From Diadophis punctatus similis (Eukaryota; Chordata; Lepidosauria; Squamata; Dipsadidae): a DNA stretch of 64,000 bases. Below the pieces are notes generated by a model. That model made no database searches. It was not told where the DNA came from and worked only from the letters and a program-made list of their open reading frames with translations. A program made the translations under genes and the position numbers. Shown piece after piece: positions 1-11,760 of this stretch. Every line of letters begins with the position of its first letter. Positions within the stretch are counted from its first letter, which is position 1. The stretch is from assembly GCA_023053685.1 (NCBI GenBank), contig JALIGW010000002.1, forward strand, positions 172,475,430 through 172,539,429, written 5' to 3'.

Positions 1-144
1 TCAGGCCAGCTGAGCATTTTAAAATATAAAACAGACTGGTGAATTAATTTTTCTACCTGTGTATCTATGACCAACATCCTATTAATGCAGCTTTATTTCA
101 AGCCTTCTATGTATTTGTAATCAGTAGACCATTCATACATGTAA

Positions 145-506
145 TTCTTGACTTATGATCATTCATTTAAAGGGCATTCAAAGTTATGACAGTGCCAAAA
201 AGAGTGGCTTATGATCAGTCCTCCCACTTATAACCATCACAGCGTCCCTGCAGTCACATGATCAAAATCTGGATGCTTGGCAACCATCATGTATTTACAA
301 TAGTTGCAGCATCCCAGAGTCACATTATTGCCATTTACAACTTTCCCAGGGAGTTTCTGAGGAGCAAAGTCTATGGAGGAAGCTGGATTTGCTTAAAAAC
401 CATGTGATTAGCTGAAGAACAACTGCAAAAAATGTCATAAAATCGGGCATGGCACATTTAACAACCTTAGTGACAGAGGTTCTGGCCCCAATTGTGGTTG
501 TTAAGT
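145..506. mobile_element. Mariner-like non-autonomous DNA element, degraded
   Basis: The left end reads TTGACTTATGATCATTC and the right end GTGGTTGTTAAGTCGATAC, imperfect inverted termini built on the TGACTTA/TAAGTC core. The interior has the family's recurring pattern of 'gcatcccagagtcac' and 'tcacatgatcaaaat'. The same family recurs near 23735, 33990-37066 and 42283. No coding capacity is seen. The mariner assignment rests on remembered squamate repeats and is moderate. Confidence 0.55.
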
Positions 507-944
507 CGATACAATACAGGTTGTATCTGTATTACAAAAGAGAAAGTAAAGAAGTAAAATATCCAGAGCTGCCAAGAACTTAGAGTATTGGCTTCACCTT
601 CCTTCCTGAAGGAACATAAATGTTCCTTAAATCCATTGCATTCTTTCTCCATGCCAAGGAATGGCATACAGGAATTAAGATTTAGTATAAACCAGATACA
701 TCCATGCTTGATTTTCAATCCACAGCGAGGAAACCATAACTGCCTTCTCTCATTCTTGCATCCAATTTGCAAAGCCTAACATGAGGAACATATTGTAAGC
801 CTCACTCAATTTATTTTTGCCTTCTTCCTTTCTTCCCAGTTCCTATTCTTCCCAGTGGTAATCCTGCATATAAATGGTATGTATTAAGTGGGATAGACTG
901 CTGAGAGGACAAACCCACACTTACATGTCACATATCGTGACATG

Positions 945-2085
945 TAAGTGCCCCAGGGGTCGATTCTCTCGCCCCTTCTGTTCAACATCTATGTGAAGCC
1001 ACTGGGTGAGATCATCCGTGGCTTTGGGGTGAAGTACCATCAGTACGTGATGATACACAGCTGTACATTTCCACCCCAGGCCACCCCAATGATGCCCTTG
1101 AAGTGATGTCCCGGTGCCTGGAAGCTGTGCGGATCTGGATGGGGAGAAACCGACTCAGGCTCAACCCTTCCAAGACGGAGTGGCTGTGGTTCCCAGCATC
1201 TTGATATAGTCAGATGATTCCATCTCTGACTATCGGGGGCAAGTCTCTAGCCCCCGCCGAAAGGGCTCGCAATCTGGGTGTCCTCCTGGATCCACAGCTG
1301 TCCTTAGAGGACCATCTGACAGCTGTGACCAGGGCGGCCTTTTATCAGGTTCACCTGATACGCCAGTTGCGGCCCTTTCTGGATTGGGATTCCCTGTGCA
1401 CAGTCACCCATGCCCTGGTCACGTCGCGTCTGGACTACTGTAATGCTCTCTACATGGGGCTCCCCATGAAGAGCACCTGGAGGCTCCAGCTGGTCCAGAG
1501 TGCAGCCGCGCGGGTGGTTTCGGGGGCTAATTGGCGCTCCCATATAACACCCCTCCTGCGTGAGCTGCACTGGCTTCCGGTGGTCTACTGGGTGCGCTTC
1601 AAGGTGCTTGTTACTACCTTTAAAGCGCACCATGGCATTGGACCTAGGTATCTCCGAGACCGTCTGCTGCCACAAACTGCCTCCCATTGACCAGTGCGTT
1701 CCCACAGAGAGGGCCTCCTCGGGGTGCCATCAGCCAAGCAGTGTAGGCTGGTGACACTCAGGGGGAGGGCCTTCTCTGTAGTCGCTTCTCTGTGGGAGCA
1801 CCCACCCTCTGGAACCAGCTCCCTCCAGATTTAAGAACCATTCATGACCTGGCCATCTTCCGCCGTGCCCTCAAGACGTACTATTTTTATCAAGCCGGGC
1901 TGGCGTGAAAAAGTTTTTGGGGTTTTTAAGATTTTACCAAATTGTCTTAAATCAGGGCCACATCTAATATTTTCTTTTAAATGTATATATATTTTAATGT
2001 TTATATTATGTTTTTACTTGACTGTTCACTGCCCTGAGTCCCCTGGAGAAGGGCGGTATATAAATTTAATTATAAATAAAAAAAA
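945..2085 (+). mobile_element. LINE 3' fragment, CR1/L2 clade, RT C-terminal part and 3' end
   Basis: A broken reading frame, longest intact piece 1214-1690, encodes the C-terminal part of a non-LTR reverse transcriptase. Visible signatures are ARNLGVLLDPQLSLEDH, SRLDYCNALYMGLP, RLQLVQSAAARVV and ITPLLRELHWLPV. A degenerate WNQLP-type segment follows. The element ends in a 3' terminus with GAAGGGCGGTATATAAATTT and an A-rich tail at 2075-2090. Upstream of 1214 the frame is broken by stops and indels. Same family as 9775-10230 and 14655-15345. It is an inactive 5'-truncated copy. Confidence 0.88.
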
Positions 2086-2129
2086 AAATAACCACCATCC
2101 CAAAGTACTGTGTTTCCACTGTATGGTTG

Positions 2130-2305
2130 AGCCTGTATCATGATTATGTTAATTGTTGTGGTTGGATAGTTTTTCTTAGCTGCTATATATGCTAGTTATA
2201 ATTTCGTTTTGTTTATTCTAATCTTGCTTTAAGTAGTGTTAACTTGCCCAGAGTTGGTTATTTGAGATGGGTGTCCACATAAATTACTTAAACAAATAAC
2301 ATGAG
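2130..2305 (+). mobile_element. LINE 3'-end fragment (CR1/L2-like)
   Basis: The stretch has the 'tgcccagagttgg...gagatgggtg...ataaattacttaaacaaata' arrangement typical of the 3' terminus of squamate CR1/L2-like LINEs. It is noncoding and short, and the family call is approximate. Confidence 0.5.
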
Positions 2306-2359
2306 TTAGATTTGGCTTCAATGTGACGAATTTATTTTTTCAGCTTTCATAGATTCCTA

Positions 2360-2665
2360 TAGTATAAATCACAAGCTTGGGAAGCTCACAAAATGTCATG
2401 CTTTCTAGGTTCTGCTAGATGACTATTTTAAGGGAAGGAATATGGAGCCCATTCATCCTATCTGATCTAGTGGAACAAGCAGATATCTTCAGGAAGTGGC
2501 AGTCCTGAAAATAGCCTGGCCTTGTGCAATTTAGAGCTTTAAAAGTGATAACCAGCATCTTGAATTGCACTCAGATTAAAAATGGAAGCCTGAGAAGCTT
2601 GCACAGCAGTGGTACATTAAGGGCAAACCATGTTGTGCCCAAAACTCTGTCACCATGTTCTGGAT
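2360..2665 (-). mobile_element. Antisense LINE fragment (CR1/L2-like), degraded
   Basis: The stretch around 2520-2620 (gcaatttagagctttaaaag, accagcatcttgaattgcac) resembles the antisense copy at 15120-15200 (gggctttaaagatggtgatc, aacaccttgaattggac). It therefore looks like the RT C-terminal region of the same LINE group on the minus strand. No open frame survives. Confidence 0.5.
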
Positions 2666-3404
2666 CAACTGTAATTTTTATATTGTCTTCATACCTACAT
2701 GTCCTATATATTGTAAATAAGCTCCTAATATAAATTTGGGGTTTCATTTGGGATTTTAACATTCACAATCTTATGTTCTTTCCCAAGGATATGGATTGGA
2801 AATGGCACCTGGCCGTAATCCAAGGCAAATTCAAAGCTATTATTTTCAACTATAGTCGCATCCCTTCTTGCTGTGAGTTTGCTGTTCATGTTACAATCAG
2901 CTGAATGTTTTATTTCTTGCCATTAGCAGCCTAGGAGGCACTGCTCCAAAAGTCATACATGTGCCGTGACCTGTGAAATGTACATAACACCCAACTAGGA
3001 ATACCTCCAGGTCTTTTTTATTTTCAGAAAGCAAGTTAGATGTCTTCATCTTTAAGTTACTTACAAATCTCAACACAACCCACAAGTTTAAGAAATGTAT
3101 CCTCAGCTCTCTATTGAGGATCTTCTACATTTATGCAACTGGATGGAGTCTGCATTTGGGTTCTTAATATTCCAGAGATGAATAAAATCTGTCCAAAAAT
3201 TGAACCATATATTCTAATCTGCAAATGATAATTTGAAAATGTTCTCTATTTGAACAGCCAATTTAAAGATAACGAATCTGAAGCAGGGAAAACTTCAAAG
3301 TCGAAGTTATTCAGGTTTCCCCACAATGGTGACTAGTAGGGTTTTTCCAGTTAAATCATAGTTATGACTTCTAGATATGTATCCATACATAATACTTTTT
3401 TGGT

Positions 3405-3600
3405 ATGTTTATGTTTGCCTTCAAGTCATTCCTGATTTCTGTCAACTGCCTGCACACATTCCTGAAGTTTTCTTAACAAAAGAACTAGTTTTCTATTGCC
3501 TCCTTCCTAGGTCTGAGAGAAAGTTACTAATCCAGGATTAGAACTCCTATACCACTATAACCACTATATCAAATTGTCTCTGGTTATGTATATGAGAACT
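3405..3600 (-). mobile_element. Sauria-type tRNA-derived SINE, old copy
   Basis: On the plus strand it begins 'gtttgccttcaagtcattcc', the characteristic tail end of the element. It continues through 'attgcctccttcctaggtctgagag' and ends near 'gattagaactcctataccac...aaccac', which is the complement of a tRNA-like head with a box-B-like GTTCTAATCC. It is heavily diverged. The family match is from memory. Confidence 0.6.
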
Positions 3601-3689
3601 ATATGAACATAAATATTTCATTTAATTGTTACACTTTATGTTGTACCATAATTTTCAGGAATATTTTTATAAGTGAGGCAATAACTTGA

Positions 3690-6600
3690 TGTGGTTGTGG
3701 GGCTTGTGTACTCTGAGCAGGATGAAAGCTACACCAGAGATTCAACCATACTGACCAAGTATCATCATAGAAGTCAGATAAAAAGTGTAAACAATATGCT
3801 GAGACATAATATAGAGAAACCTATATCATATCGATTGTCTCCCAGTTCAAAAAGGATCATACTAAGTGTTCTAGTTCTTGGACTAATGACAAATGGGCTA
3901 CCGAACTCCAGACTGTTGGTTGAGCAACCAGGGCCAGTAGCTGCAAGACTATTGGAAGACAAGATGTTTACCTATCATAAATATACAAAGATTGAAAACA
4001 AAGAAATTATGATGTGCTATTTCAAATGAAGTCCAACAAGAAGAGGATATATGAAAAGAATACACCAGTTTGGGAAAGAACAAATCCACATCAGAAATAA
4101 CAGAAAAAAGGCTAGTGAATCATCACAGATGTATAATATGAAATAAAGTATTCACAGAAGTAAGAACTACAAAAGTCTCCTCAGAACAAAGAAATTGAAG
4201 CCTTGCCACATATAATTCAGACTGTAGAGGCAAAGTCAGCAGTAGAGGAAGCTAGCACACCTATTGAACTATTTTCATTCCCAAATCAAGTTCTCTTTCC
4301 TCTGCCTTTTCTCAGAAAGCATAAAGCACTCTAACCGAAAAGCAAAAGGAACTGAAACCTCCCCCCTTGAGTATTAGAACACTACAAAAATAGTAAGATC
4401 GCTTACATTGTTCCAAAGGAACAACTAGCACAAGTTCTAAAAGATGCCAATACTGTAATATCAAAAATAAGCACCAGAGCACTGCAAGAAACCAACCAAA
4501 TAATGTACAGTATGCCTGAAATTATAACTGAATACCTTGCATGCAAAGTCAATAAACAAATTAAAAAAAAAGCCAAACAAAATATCAAAATGGAAGATCA
4601 GGTTGGAAAACATGATCCACATACTAAGATCAGATGAAAGCAAGCTAGAAGAAAGGAAAGAAAAGAAGCTGAACAACAAGAAGACCAAAGAATACCTAAT
4701 GAAGAAATATCATCTAGAAACAAGGAAGATCAAGAAGGCACTGGAAATAATAAAGCAGCAAATAACTGCCATAGCCAAGAACAGCAGCAGATATAAAGAT
4801 TAAATTGCACAGTATAGGCAAAAATCTCCATTGACAGATTGGTAGAAATCAGCGGTGGGTTGCTCCTGGTTTAGCCCGGTTCTTAGAACTGGTAGTGCCG
4901 GTGGTGGGAGGCTCTGCCCACCCGCCCAGGATGCTTCTGTGCATGCGCAGAAGTGTTGCGTATGCGTGCAAGTGCATGCGCGAACTGGTAGCAAACTAAT
5001 TTAGAATGCACTATTGGTAGAAATGTTTCTGATTTTACTGAAATTGAAGAGATTGCAATGAACTAGTTAACAAAACAAACAGTGCAGTAGTGGGTGCAGC
5101 TATGAGATAACTAAAAGAAATATAATAAGAATGCAGCTTGAATAAAGGAGATGGATAAGAATAAAAGAAGAAGCTGAAATGAAAGAACTTCTACTAACAG
5201 CAGAAATTGTGGAGAAAAGGGCAAAGAAGATCAAAAATTGGTCAGCACCAGGTGATGATGAACTGCATGGATTTGGTTGAAACATCTAACTGGTCTTCAC
5301 CCCTCATTGCCAAGCAGTTTAACAATATACTGGAATTGAAGTGAAATTGAAGATTGGCTAGCATCTAGCAAAATCTACCTGATAATGAAAGAGCCAGAAA
5401 AAGGGGCAGCGTCAGGCAACTACAGGATAATTACCTGCTTACCAAAAATTTTCAAATTGCTAATAGGTGTGGTAGATGATGCAGTCCAATAGAAAACAAG
5501 CTCTTTCCATCTGAACAAAAAAAGAAACTGCCCAAATAGCAGAGTAACAAAAGATCAACTTCTAATTGACAAGATGATTTTGGAAAACTGCAAGAGAAGG
5601 AAGACCAACTTTAATGTAATCTGGATTGGATACAATAAAGCAATCAACTCCCTGCCATATGGTTCAATAATTAAGTGCCTAAAAATAACAGGAGTCAGTA
5701 GAAACATCAGAAGCTTTGTGCAAAGATCAATGGCACAATGTTAAAAGACACAGCTACTGGCCAGTGGTAATAAATTGGGAGAGGTTAATATCCTAAGAGG
5801 AATCTTTCAATGAGACTCATTATCACCCTAACTGCGTTGCATTGCATTAATTTCTCTGTCAATAATACCAAACAAACCAGGCCATGGCTCTCAAACATCA
5901 AAAACATATTTCAGGCTATCTCACCTGCTTTACATGGACAATCTGGAGCTGTATGGAAAAACAGCATCTGAAATAGAATCACTACTCAACACAGCCCCAT
6001 ATACAGAACCAAGATGTTGCAATGAAGTTTGGACTGGACAAATATGTCACTCTTACAATCTTTAGAGAAAATAGTAGTGAAAACTGAAGGAATTCAGATG
6101 TGTTATAGAAATAACATCAAGAGTCAGGATGAAGACAATCACTACAAATACCTGGGCATTTTTCAAGCTGACAATATCAAACACACTGAAGACAAGAAGA
6201 AGGTTCGAAGTGAATACATCATGAGAGTAAAGAAGATTTTAAAATTCAAACTCAGTGGAGGAAATACCATCAAGGCAGTTAATAACTGGGCAATTGCAGT
6301 CATTGGATACACTGTTGGAATAGTGGATTGGATTCAAGCATATTAGAAGCTCTAGAAAGGGAAACCAGAAAAATAATCATAATGAATCATGCCCTTCCCG
6401 CATAAAACAATTTTACAACTTATTAACAATGCTGACAACTTATTAAGGAGGAATGTTGGGTGTGGAATGTTGCAAGTACATCAGATGCCTGAAAAATAAA
6501 AAAGGGCATTGGAAAAATATCTGAAGGACAATGAAGAAGGTACACTGAAGCTGGTACACCCTGAAGGCTTACTGAATACTGATGAGACCAACTGGTCTAC

Positions 6601-7592
6601 AAGAAAGATCAAATGAGGAGTAGAGAAAAGACATGGCAAGGCAAAGCATTACATGGCTAGTACATGCACGCACATATATGTGTGCACGCATGCACACACA
6701 CTCACACAAACACACAAGGCAAAGCAGATACAGCAACAAGATGACCTGGCAATGGCTCAGAGCAGTTGAGTTGAAGAAACAGACAGAACGGCTAATTCTG
6801 GCTGCACAAGGACAAATTTCACAAGAACAAATTTGTCTTAAGAGCAAATGCATTCAAAGACAGCGTTGTGAAGACAGCAAAAGACTGACAATGCTGCCTC
6901 TACAAAAAAGCTGAAGAAACAATGGACCACCTTGCTAGCTGCTTAAAAACAGATTGCACAGACAACAGGATGAGAAAGTAGCAACAATGGTGCATTTGAT
7001 CATCTGCAAAAAATACTGTCTGCTTGGAAGCAAGAATTACTTGCTTCCAAGTAATGGAACTACAAAACAGACAAAGTAATAGGAATTGAAAAAGCTAAAG
7101 GGCTCTGGGACTTTAGAATTCAAAAAGACAAGCACCTGCCACATAACATCCCAGATTTAACAGTTCTCCATAAGAAAGACAAAAAAGTTTGGATATTGAA
7201 TATGGCACTACCTGGAGATAGCAGAATAGAAGAGAAAGAATGATTTCCTGGGGGGAAAAATCATACAATACAAAGACCTGCAAACAGAAGTAAAGTGACT
7301 ATGGCTAAAGAAAGCAAAGATAGTATCAATAGTATTAAAAGTCTTGGGTACAATCACAAAGCAACTGGATCATCATTTGAACACCACCAGCATTGGCAAA
7401 ATCACCTTCAATCAAATGCAAAAGGCAGCTCTACTTGGAACAGCTTGCATTCTATATCAATACCTTTAGCACCATCAAACAACATATGTGTATTCCAGAT
7501 TCCTTGGGATGAAGGACTCCATAGGTGGATAAAAATACCAAATCCATTCTAAAGATCTGGCTGGCTGCATGATCAATCCTCATCATAATTTT
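3690..7592 (+). mobile_element. R4/Dong-type LINE, degraded, interrupted by a hAT element
   Basis: Many broken frames together trace an R2/R4-like non-LTR retrotransposon. A lysine-rich helical segment is encoded at 4537-4800. An RT core follows around 5200-5480, readable as APG-DE-LHGF, EDWLASSKIYLI, GNYRIITCLP. Then come GGNTIKAVNNWAIAVIGYT and VDWIQAY (6260-6345) and an RKTRKIIIMNHAL-like segment. The C-terminal endonuclease-like region is at 6790-7540, with YKDLQTEVK and a KAALLGTACILY-like end. The 3' end aligns by eye with the second copy at 50045-50455. The copy carries many stops. Its 3' end lies about 50 bp from the TRPC7 exon 6 donor site. Confidence 0.85.
4850..5016. mobile_element. 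hAT-type non-autonomous element, CAGCGGTGGGTT family
   Basis: The element starts CAGCGGTGGGTTGCTCC. Its right end has decayed and reads GCACTATTG. It is flanked by a perfect 8-bp duplication GTAGAAAT at 4842-4849 and 5017-5024. The interior is GC- and CpG-rich and includes GTGCATGCGCAGAAG. It sits inside the R4-type LINE and is therefore younger than it. Confidence 0.88.
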
Positions 7593-7641
7593 GCCATGTT
7601 AACCACAGTTTGAAAATAATTAAGAAAGAACGCTTTCTTAC

Positions 7642-7875
7642 CATATGTGAAGTAGGCAACCTGAGGAGGAAGAGTGACATTACTGAGGTCATTTTCTTGG
7701 ACAAAGAGATCCACATATTGTTGTGCTTCTGTGGCTTTGAGAAAAGCCATGAATCTGGCAGTAAAGGAAGCTACAAAAATAGACAGCATCCCAAAATCCA
7801 ACAAGTTCCAAAGATGCATGACATATTCACGGGGGCCTTCTTCCCAGATTTCTTTGCATTCAGACCATATCATTC
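7642..7875 (-). CDS. TRPC7: TRPC7 exon 6 (S3 and S3-S4 loop)
   Basis: This exon of a canonical transient receptor potential channel encodes 77 complete codons plus two bases at the 5' end and one at the 3' end. The acceptor is CCACTATAG|GA and the donor G|GTAAGAAAG. It begins MIWSECKEIWEEGPREY, the end of S2 and the S2-S3 linker. S3 follows in LWNLLDFGMLSIFVASFTA, and the exon ends at QVAYFTY in the S3-S4 loop. A possible N-glycosylation sequon NVT lies in SNVTLPP. EEGPREYV with HLWNLLDFGMLSIFVASFTA and RFMAFLKATEAQ fits TRPC7 better than the remembered TRPC3 (LQLWNVLDFGM) or TRPC6 (FELWNMLDFGM) versions. TRPC7 forms plasma-membrane, calcium-permeable cation channels gated by diacylglycerol downstream of phospholipase C. 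The next exon, beginning with ARDKW-like sequence, is outside the window. Confidence 0.97.
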
Positions 7876-8921
7876 CTATAGTGGTACACAAACACAATCA
7901 GTACACAATCAGTAATAGCTCACATGATTTCATCCTTCAGCTTTCTCGCCATCATTGTATGTATCAATATTAAATGTGGCATTAAATATGCACACACATT
8001 TTATTTCATTTGTATTTTCCAACAGCAGATTTGGTGTTTTTTATTTTGACCGAACAAACTTATGCAAAAGTTAGAATTATAGACACTTCAAATCACCCAA
8101 TAAGCTTCAGGCTTGAGTTGGGACTTGACTATCTCTTTGTTCTTCTAATCACTCTTATTATACTACATTGTCTTTCTCCTTGCTTTTCTTCCCAGATCAA
8201 CCCAGTAATAAAAATAATATTCCTTGGACCCTCACTTCAACATGGATCTTCTTAGAATGCAAAATATAGCAGCAAGAGCAATCTATGTTAGGTCCCAGAA
8301 GCTGTTACAAAACTCTGAAAATCAAGGATATTCAGTATCATGAATGCAGTGATATATATTGGGGTTGCATTCAAGACTGACAATTGTCATAAGGACCAGG
8401 AATATGTATAAATCAATAATAGGCAGGCCAAGGTGTAAATAGGGCAGATAATACTATTCTCTGCATTATAATTAGCATTGCCGTTTGTATTGTTATTTAT
8501 CACTAACCTCATTATCCTTCTTATTATTTTGTCACCAGTTATATTTTACGTAGTTATATTATCATACATAATCAGTCGTTTCATGTTTAAATAATAGCCA
8601 TTGTTATTGTTTCTGTATATATCTCCAGCTGCTCCCATGTTATTTATTTTCAAACTCTGGTCTATTATCTCTTATTACAATGGAGACAAGAAGCCACAGT
8701 ATCTCCAGTTGAATGTTCAAGGCCCTACTGTGTTTCTTGGTTGAAAGAAACTGTGATTTAGAAAGAGAGGTATAATTTCAACTTTGGAGGGTTTTATTTA
8801 AATTTTGAAAGTTTTCTCCAAAAATGTATCTATCAACTCCCGTCAAATGAAGGTCACTGCAGGCAGGCTTTAATTCTTTAGGAAGGGCCATCATATTCAC
8901 TGTAATTATTAATATGGAGCA

Positions 8922-8994
8922 TATGCACCAAAGACAAATTCTTTGTGTGTCCAATCACACTTGGCCAATAAAGAAAATAAAGAATTCTATTCTA
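8922..8994 (+). mobile_element. CR1-L3 (Snake1-type) 3'-end stub
   Basis: About 70 bp match the 3' terminus seen in antisense at 51214: 'gcatatgcaccaaagacaaa', 'gtgtgtccaatcacacttgg', 'ccaataaag', followed by 'attctattctatt', the complement of (AATAG)n. It is a severely 5'-truncated insertion. Confidence 0.8.
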
Positions 8995-9033
8995 TTAATA
9001 AAGGAAAATGTTAGTAGCTCAAGATTGAAATGA

Positions 9034-9213
9034 GGGGTCCTTGATGCTTTCTGATCTTGGTTGTTTCCTGCAGGCAGTCCATTACCCAAATGGGTTAACA
9101 TCATCAATGCTAATGATGTTCAACTAGAACTGATTATGTTACCTAGTTTGGGTAATGAAACATCTGCAAGGAAACAACCAAGCTCAGAGAGCACCAAGGA
9201 CCCCTCAAGTCAT
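9034..9213. repeat. Inverted-repeat element, possible Penelope-like terminus
   Basis: Two imperfect arms of about 70 bp face each other. The left arm begins GGGGTCCTTGATGCTTTCTG and contains CTTGGTTGTTTCCTGCAGG. The right arm contains CTGCAAGGAAACAACCAAGC and ends AGAGCACCAAGGACCCC. The right arm resembles 3' ends I associate with squamate Penelope-like elements ('tgttacctagtttgggtaatgaaac'; compare 49530-49560 and 59155-59190). The class assignment is inference; the inverted repeat itself is seen directly. Confidence 0.6.
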
Positions 9214-9363
9214 CATTATTTCCTATACTGTAGTACATCCTGGGGACTGAGGTTGAGAGTGGCTTACTCGTATTTAATTGATGCAGCCATGGCAGGGATG
9301 AGATGCCACCCAGGATCTTTCTGATTTGTAGCTCAGTCTCTCTCCACTATGCTACCTTCAAAC

Positions 9364-9720
9364 CAGCGGCAGGTTGCTTCCTTACTGGTGCTGGTGCGCT
9401 GTGCATGCATCTCCATGTTTTGGGCGTGTGCGTGCTCGCTATGCACGTGCGCCCCCTCACACGATTTTGCTTCTGCGCATGCGTAGAACCAAAAACTCAC
9501 CAAAATCTCTCTCTCGCGCGCATCCCCTCGTGAGATTTCGCTGCGATTTTGCTTCTGCGCATGCGCAGAAGCAAAATCGCCAAAAAATTCACAGAAAAAG
9601 ATGGTGACGCGCGCAATGGACCAGCAGAGAGGGCTCCGGAGAGGTCGTGCGCAAATTGCACAATCTGCCACTCCCTACCGGAGCTGCGTACTGGACAGCT
9701 CCGGCAGGAACCCACCTCTG
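9364..9720. mobile_element. hAT-type non-autonomous element, long GC-rich subfamily
   Basis: The element starts CAGCGGCAGGTTGC and ends GGAACCCACCTCTG. A perfect 8-bp duplication CTTCAAAC lies at 9356-9363 and 9721-9728. The interior is CpG-rich and includes a perfect palindrome TGCGCATGCGCA at 9556-9567. Near its right end it carries the 'ggagctg...cagctccgg' inverted motif shared with 30560-30821. Reading frames here are compositional accidents. Confidence 0.9.
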
Positions 9721-9774
9721 CTTCAAACCATTCCTTGATTCTTCCTAGCAGTGGAATTATTTGGAACATACAAG

Positions 9775-10230
9775 AGGTCCTTTCAAGCTCAGCTGATGAG
9801 CTGCAGTAGATAATTTATGGCTTAGGACCAGGCTATCTTTGAGACCGCCTTCTGCCACACAACTCCCAGCGACCGGTGAGATCCCACAGAGTTGGTCTCC
9901 TCCAGGTCCCGTCAGCTAAACAATGCTGGCTGGTGGGCCCATGGGGGAGGGCCTTCTCTGTGGCTGCCCCGGGTCTCTGGAACCAGCTACCTCCGGAGAT
10001 CCGGACTGCCCCCACCCTATTGGCCTTCCAAAAAGCGGTTAAGACCTGGCTCTTCCGGCAGGCTTAAGGCTGTTGATCTCACAGCTATAATTAGAGAGAT
10101 CCGGCCATGAAAGGGTATGTATGAGTTTTTAAATCTGTTTTTATCTGTTTTAATGCTTTTATATTTTTTTGTATTTGCAATTGTTGTTAGCCGCCCAGAG
10201 TCTTTTGGGAGTTGGGCGGCATACAAATGC
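9775..10230 (+). mobile_element. LINE 3' end (CR1/L2-like) running into a tetranucleotide tail
   Basis: Broken frames encode the family's C-terminus, recognisable as RVGLLQVPSAKQCWL, GRAFSVAAPGLWNQLPPEIR and FQKAVKTWLFRQA. The noncoding 3' end carries GAGTTGGGCGGCATACAAAT. It passes directly into (AATA)n at 10231. It is close to the antisense copy at 14655-15345. Confidence 0.88.
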
Positions 10231-10232
10231 AA

Positions 10233-10311
<79 letters not shown>

Positions 10312-10328
10312 ATACATACATACATACA

Positions 10329-10362
<34 letters not shown>

Positions 10363-10378
10363 CATACATTCATACATA
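10231..10378 (+). repeat. Compound microsatellite (AATA)n then (CATA)n
   Basis: About 84 bp of (AATA)n, to about 10314, are followed by about 64 bp of (CATA)n. Both extend from the 3' tail of the LINE at 9775-10230, consistent with the array growing from the element's own AATAAATA tail. Reading frames rich in FIYL or YVCM across it are artefacts. Confidence 0.95.
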
Positions 10379-11644
10379 AATAAATAAATTCAGAACAAAT
10401 ATTTGTTCAAGTCTGAATCTTCTCCCACCTGGTACTGAGCCACTAATAAGCTCTTTTGTCCCAGAGCTCTGCCAACCATGTCCAAAGAAAAAAATAAGAA
10501 CGGTGATTTCGAAAAAGCCACCACTCCCACCATTTGAAGGATTATGGTAGAGCAACTGTCTGGAGAGTTGTTTGAGAAAGATCTTTGATTTTACTTCAAC
10601 TCATTTTTGACCAGCGTCTTAATCTGAGCAACTGTTTGATATTTGGGGGGGGGGGTATTATTTAGCTGTCCTAAACTTTATTAGTTTATTTTATTGAAAA
10701 GACTCAATAATATTTTATATTTCTACCTCAAGTAGCTTTCTCACATTTGGGAATAGGCGTTAACGTGTCTCTTCCTTGTGTACACACGTTGCTCAATATA
10801 ATGCCTCCAATTTGATGTTTATAAGAATAAGGATCACAGCAAAATCAATAACATCCAAGTTATTGGCTGCTTAAAACTCCCGATACACATTGGTTTTCAT
10901 AGCAATTTAGCTTGCTTATAAATTCTACCAAAATTTACAATCAATTGTGTTTTCTCCCATTGCAGGTTATGGGAGAATAAAATTCTGTTTTCTAAATCTT
11001 GCTCTGATTTGGCTGTATAATGAGATTGCATTAGCTCTGGAATTACCTGGATTAGTTTTTGAGCCATTTCTAAAGCTTTGGATTAAGCTTCTAATTCAGA
11101 TTGGGCACACTTTCTTGTAGTTATTTACTGTTCACTCCCTGCAAACTTTACAGTACTGAAATGTTTTATGATCAAAAGAGAAGCTTACACACCAAAAATG
11201 CATTTCTTATTTAAGTTTATTTCATTCCATTCAGTTCTGAAAAATTGCTTCAGACAATCACTTTTAATTCATTTCAGTATAATAAAAAAAATACAGCAAG
11301 AATATACCGCTTATATCCTCTGTACGGAGGAGGAAGACAATTTGACTTAGAGACAAAAAAGAATATATTCTGTATATTGTGGTTATAGCCAATAAAAGAG
11401 TTTTCTCTAAATAATATATTCCCTGAAGACATTTTAATTTGATTTTTTTAAAATAAATAATCTGCACTGCTATTCATATTTTTAAGGCTTGTCAATTATT
11501 TATTCTGTTAAAATATAATATCTCACTTCTGTTTAACTGGTAACTGCACGAATGTATTATTTTCTTTAATTTTCAGTTCGTGTATCTAATAGTTGGAGCT
11601 AAGGTTAGTGTCAGTCCTTGAAAAATAATTCTCAGTTTAGAGCA

Positions 11645-11760
11645 GCAGAGGGTATCATGTGGACTTCCAGATGTTGAATTACATCTCTTAGCAATTGGCT
11701 ATGCTGGGTGCGGCTGCTGGGAATTGTAATTCCTCACATCTGGAAGCTACTTGTTCCTCC
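11645..11760. repeat. Short inverted-repeat element (degraded DNA transposon)
   Basis: The left part, GTGGACTTCCAGATGTTGAA, is mirrored by the right part, CCTCACATCTGGAAGCTAC. The centre reads 'ggctatgctgggtgcggctgctgggaattgtaattcc'. The pattern resembles the palindromic element at 40632-40763, whose arms contain 'gggagttgaagtcc'. Its termini have decayed, so the family is not certain. Confidence 0.5.

Larger units (their letters stand above)
1..7641 (-). other. TRPC7: TRPC7 intron 6 (partial; gene continues left of the window)
   Basis: This is intron sequence downstream, in gene orientation, of the exon ending at 7642. The following exon should encode the S4 region, with a conserved stretch around SDPQIISEGLYA in the TRPC3/6/7 group. 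I looked for its reverse complement here and did not find it, so it probably lies left of base 1. The intron holds LINE, SINE and mariner-like pieces described separately. I recognise nothing in 509-940 or 2670-3400, which are plain AT-rich sequence with only short chance reading frames. Confidence 0.85.

Noticed and set aside
1..7641. Search for the next TRPC7 exon (S4 region)
   Set aside because: No minus-strand sequence resembling SDPQIISEGLYA or RIAYILPANES was seen; the exon is presumed to lie outside the window.
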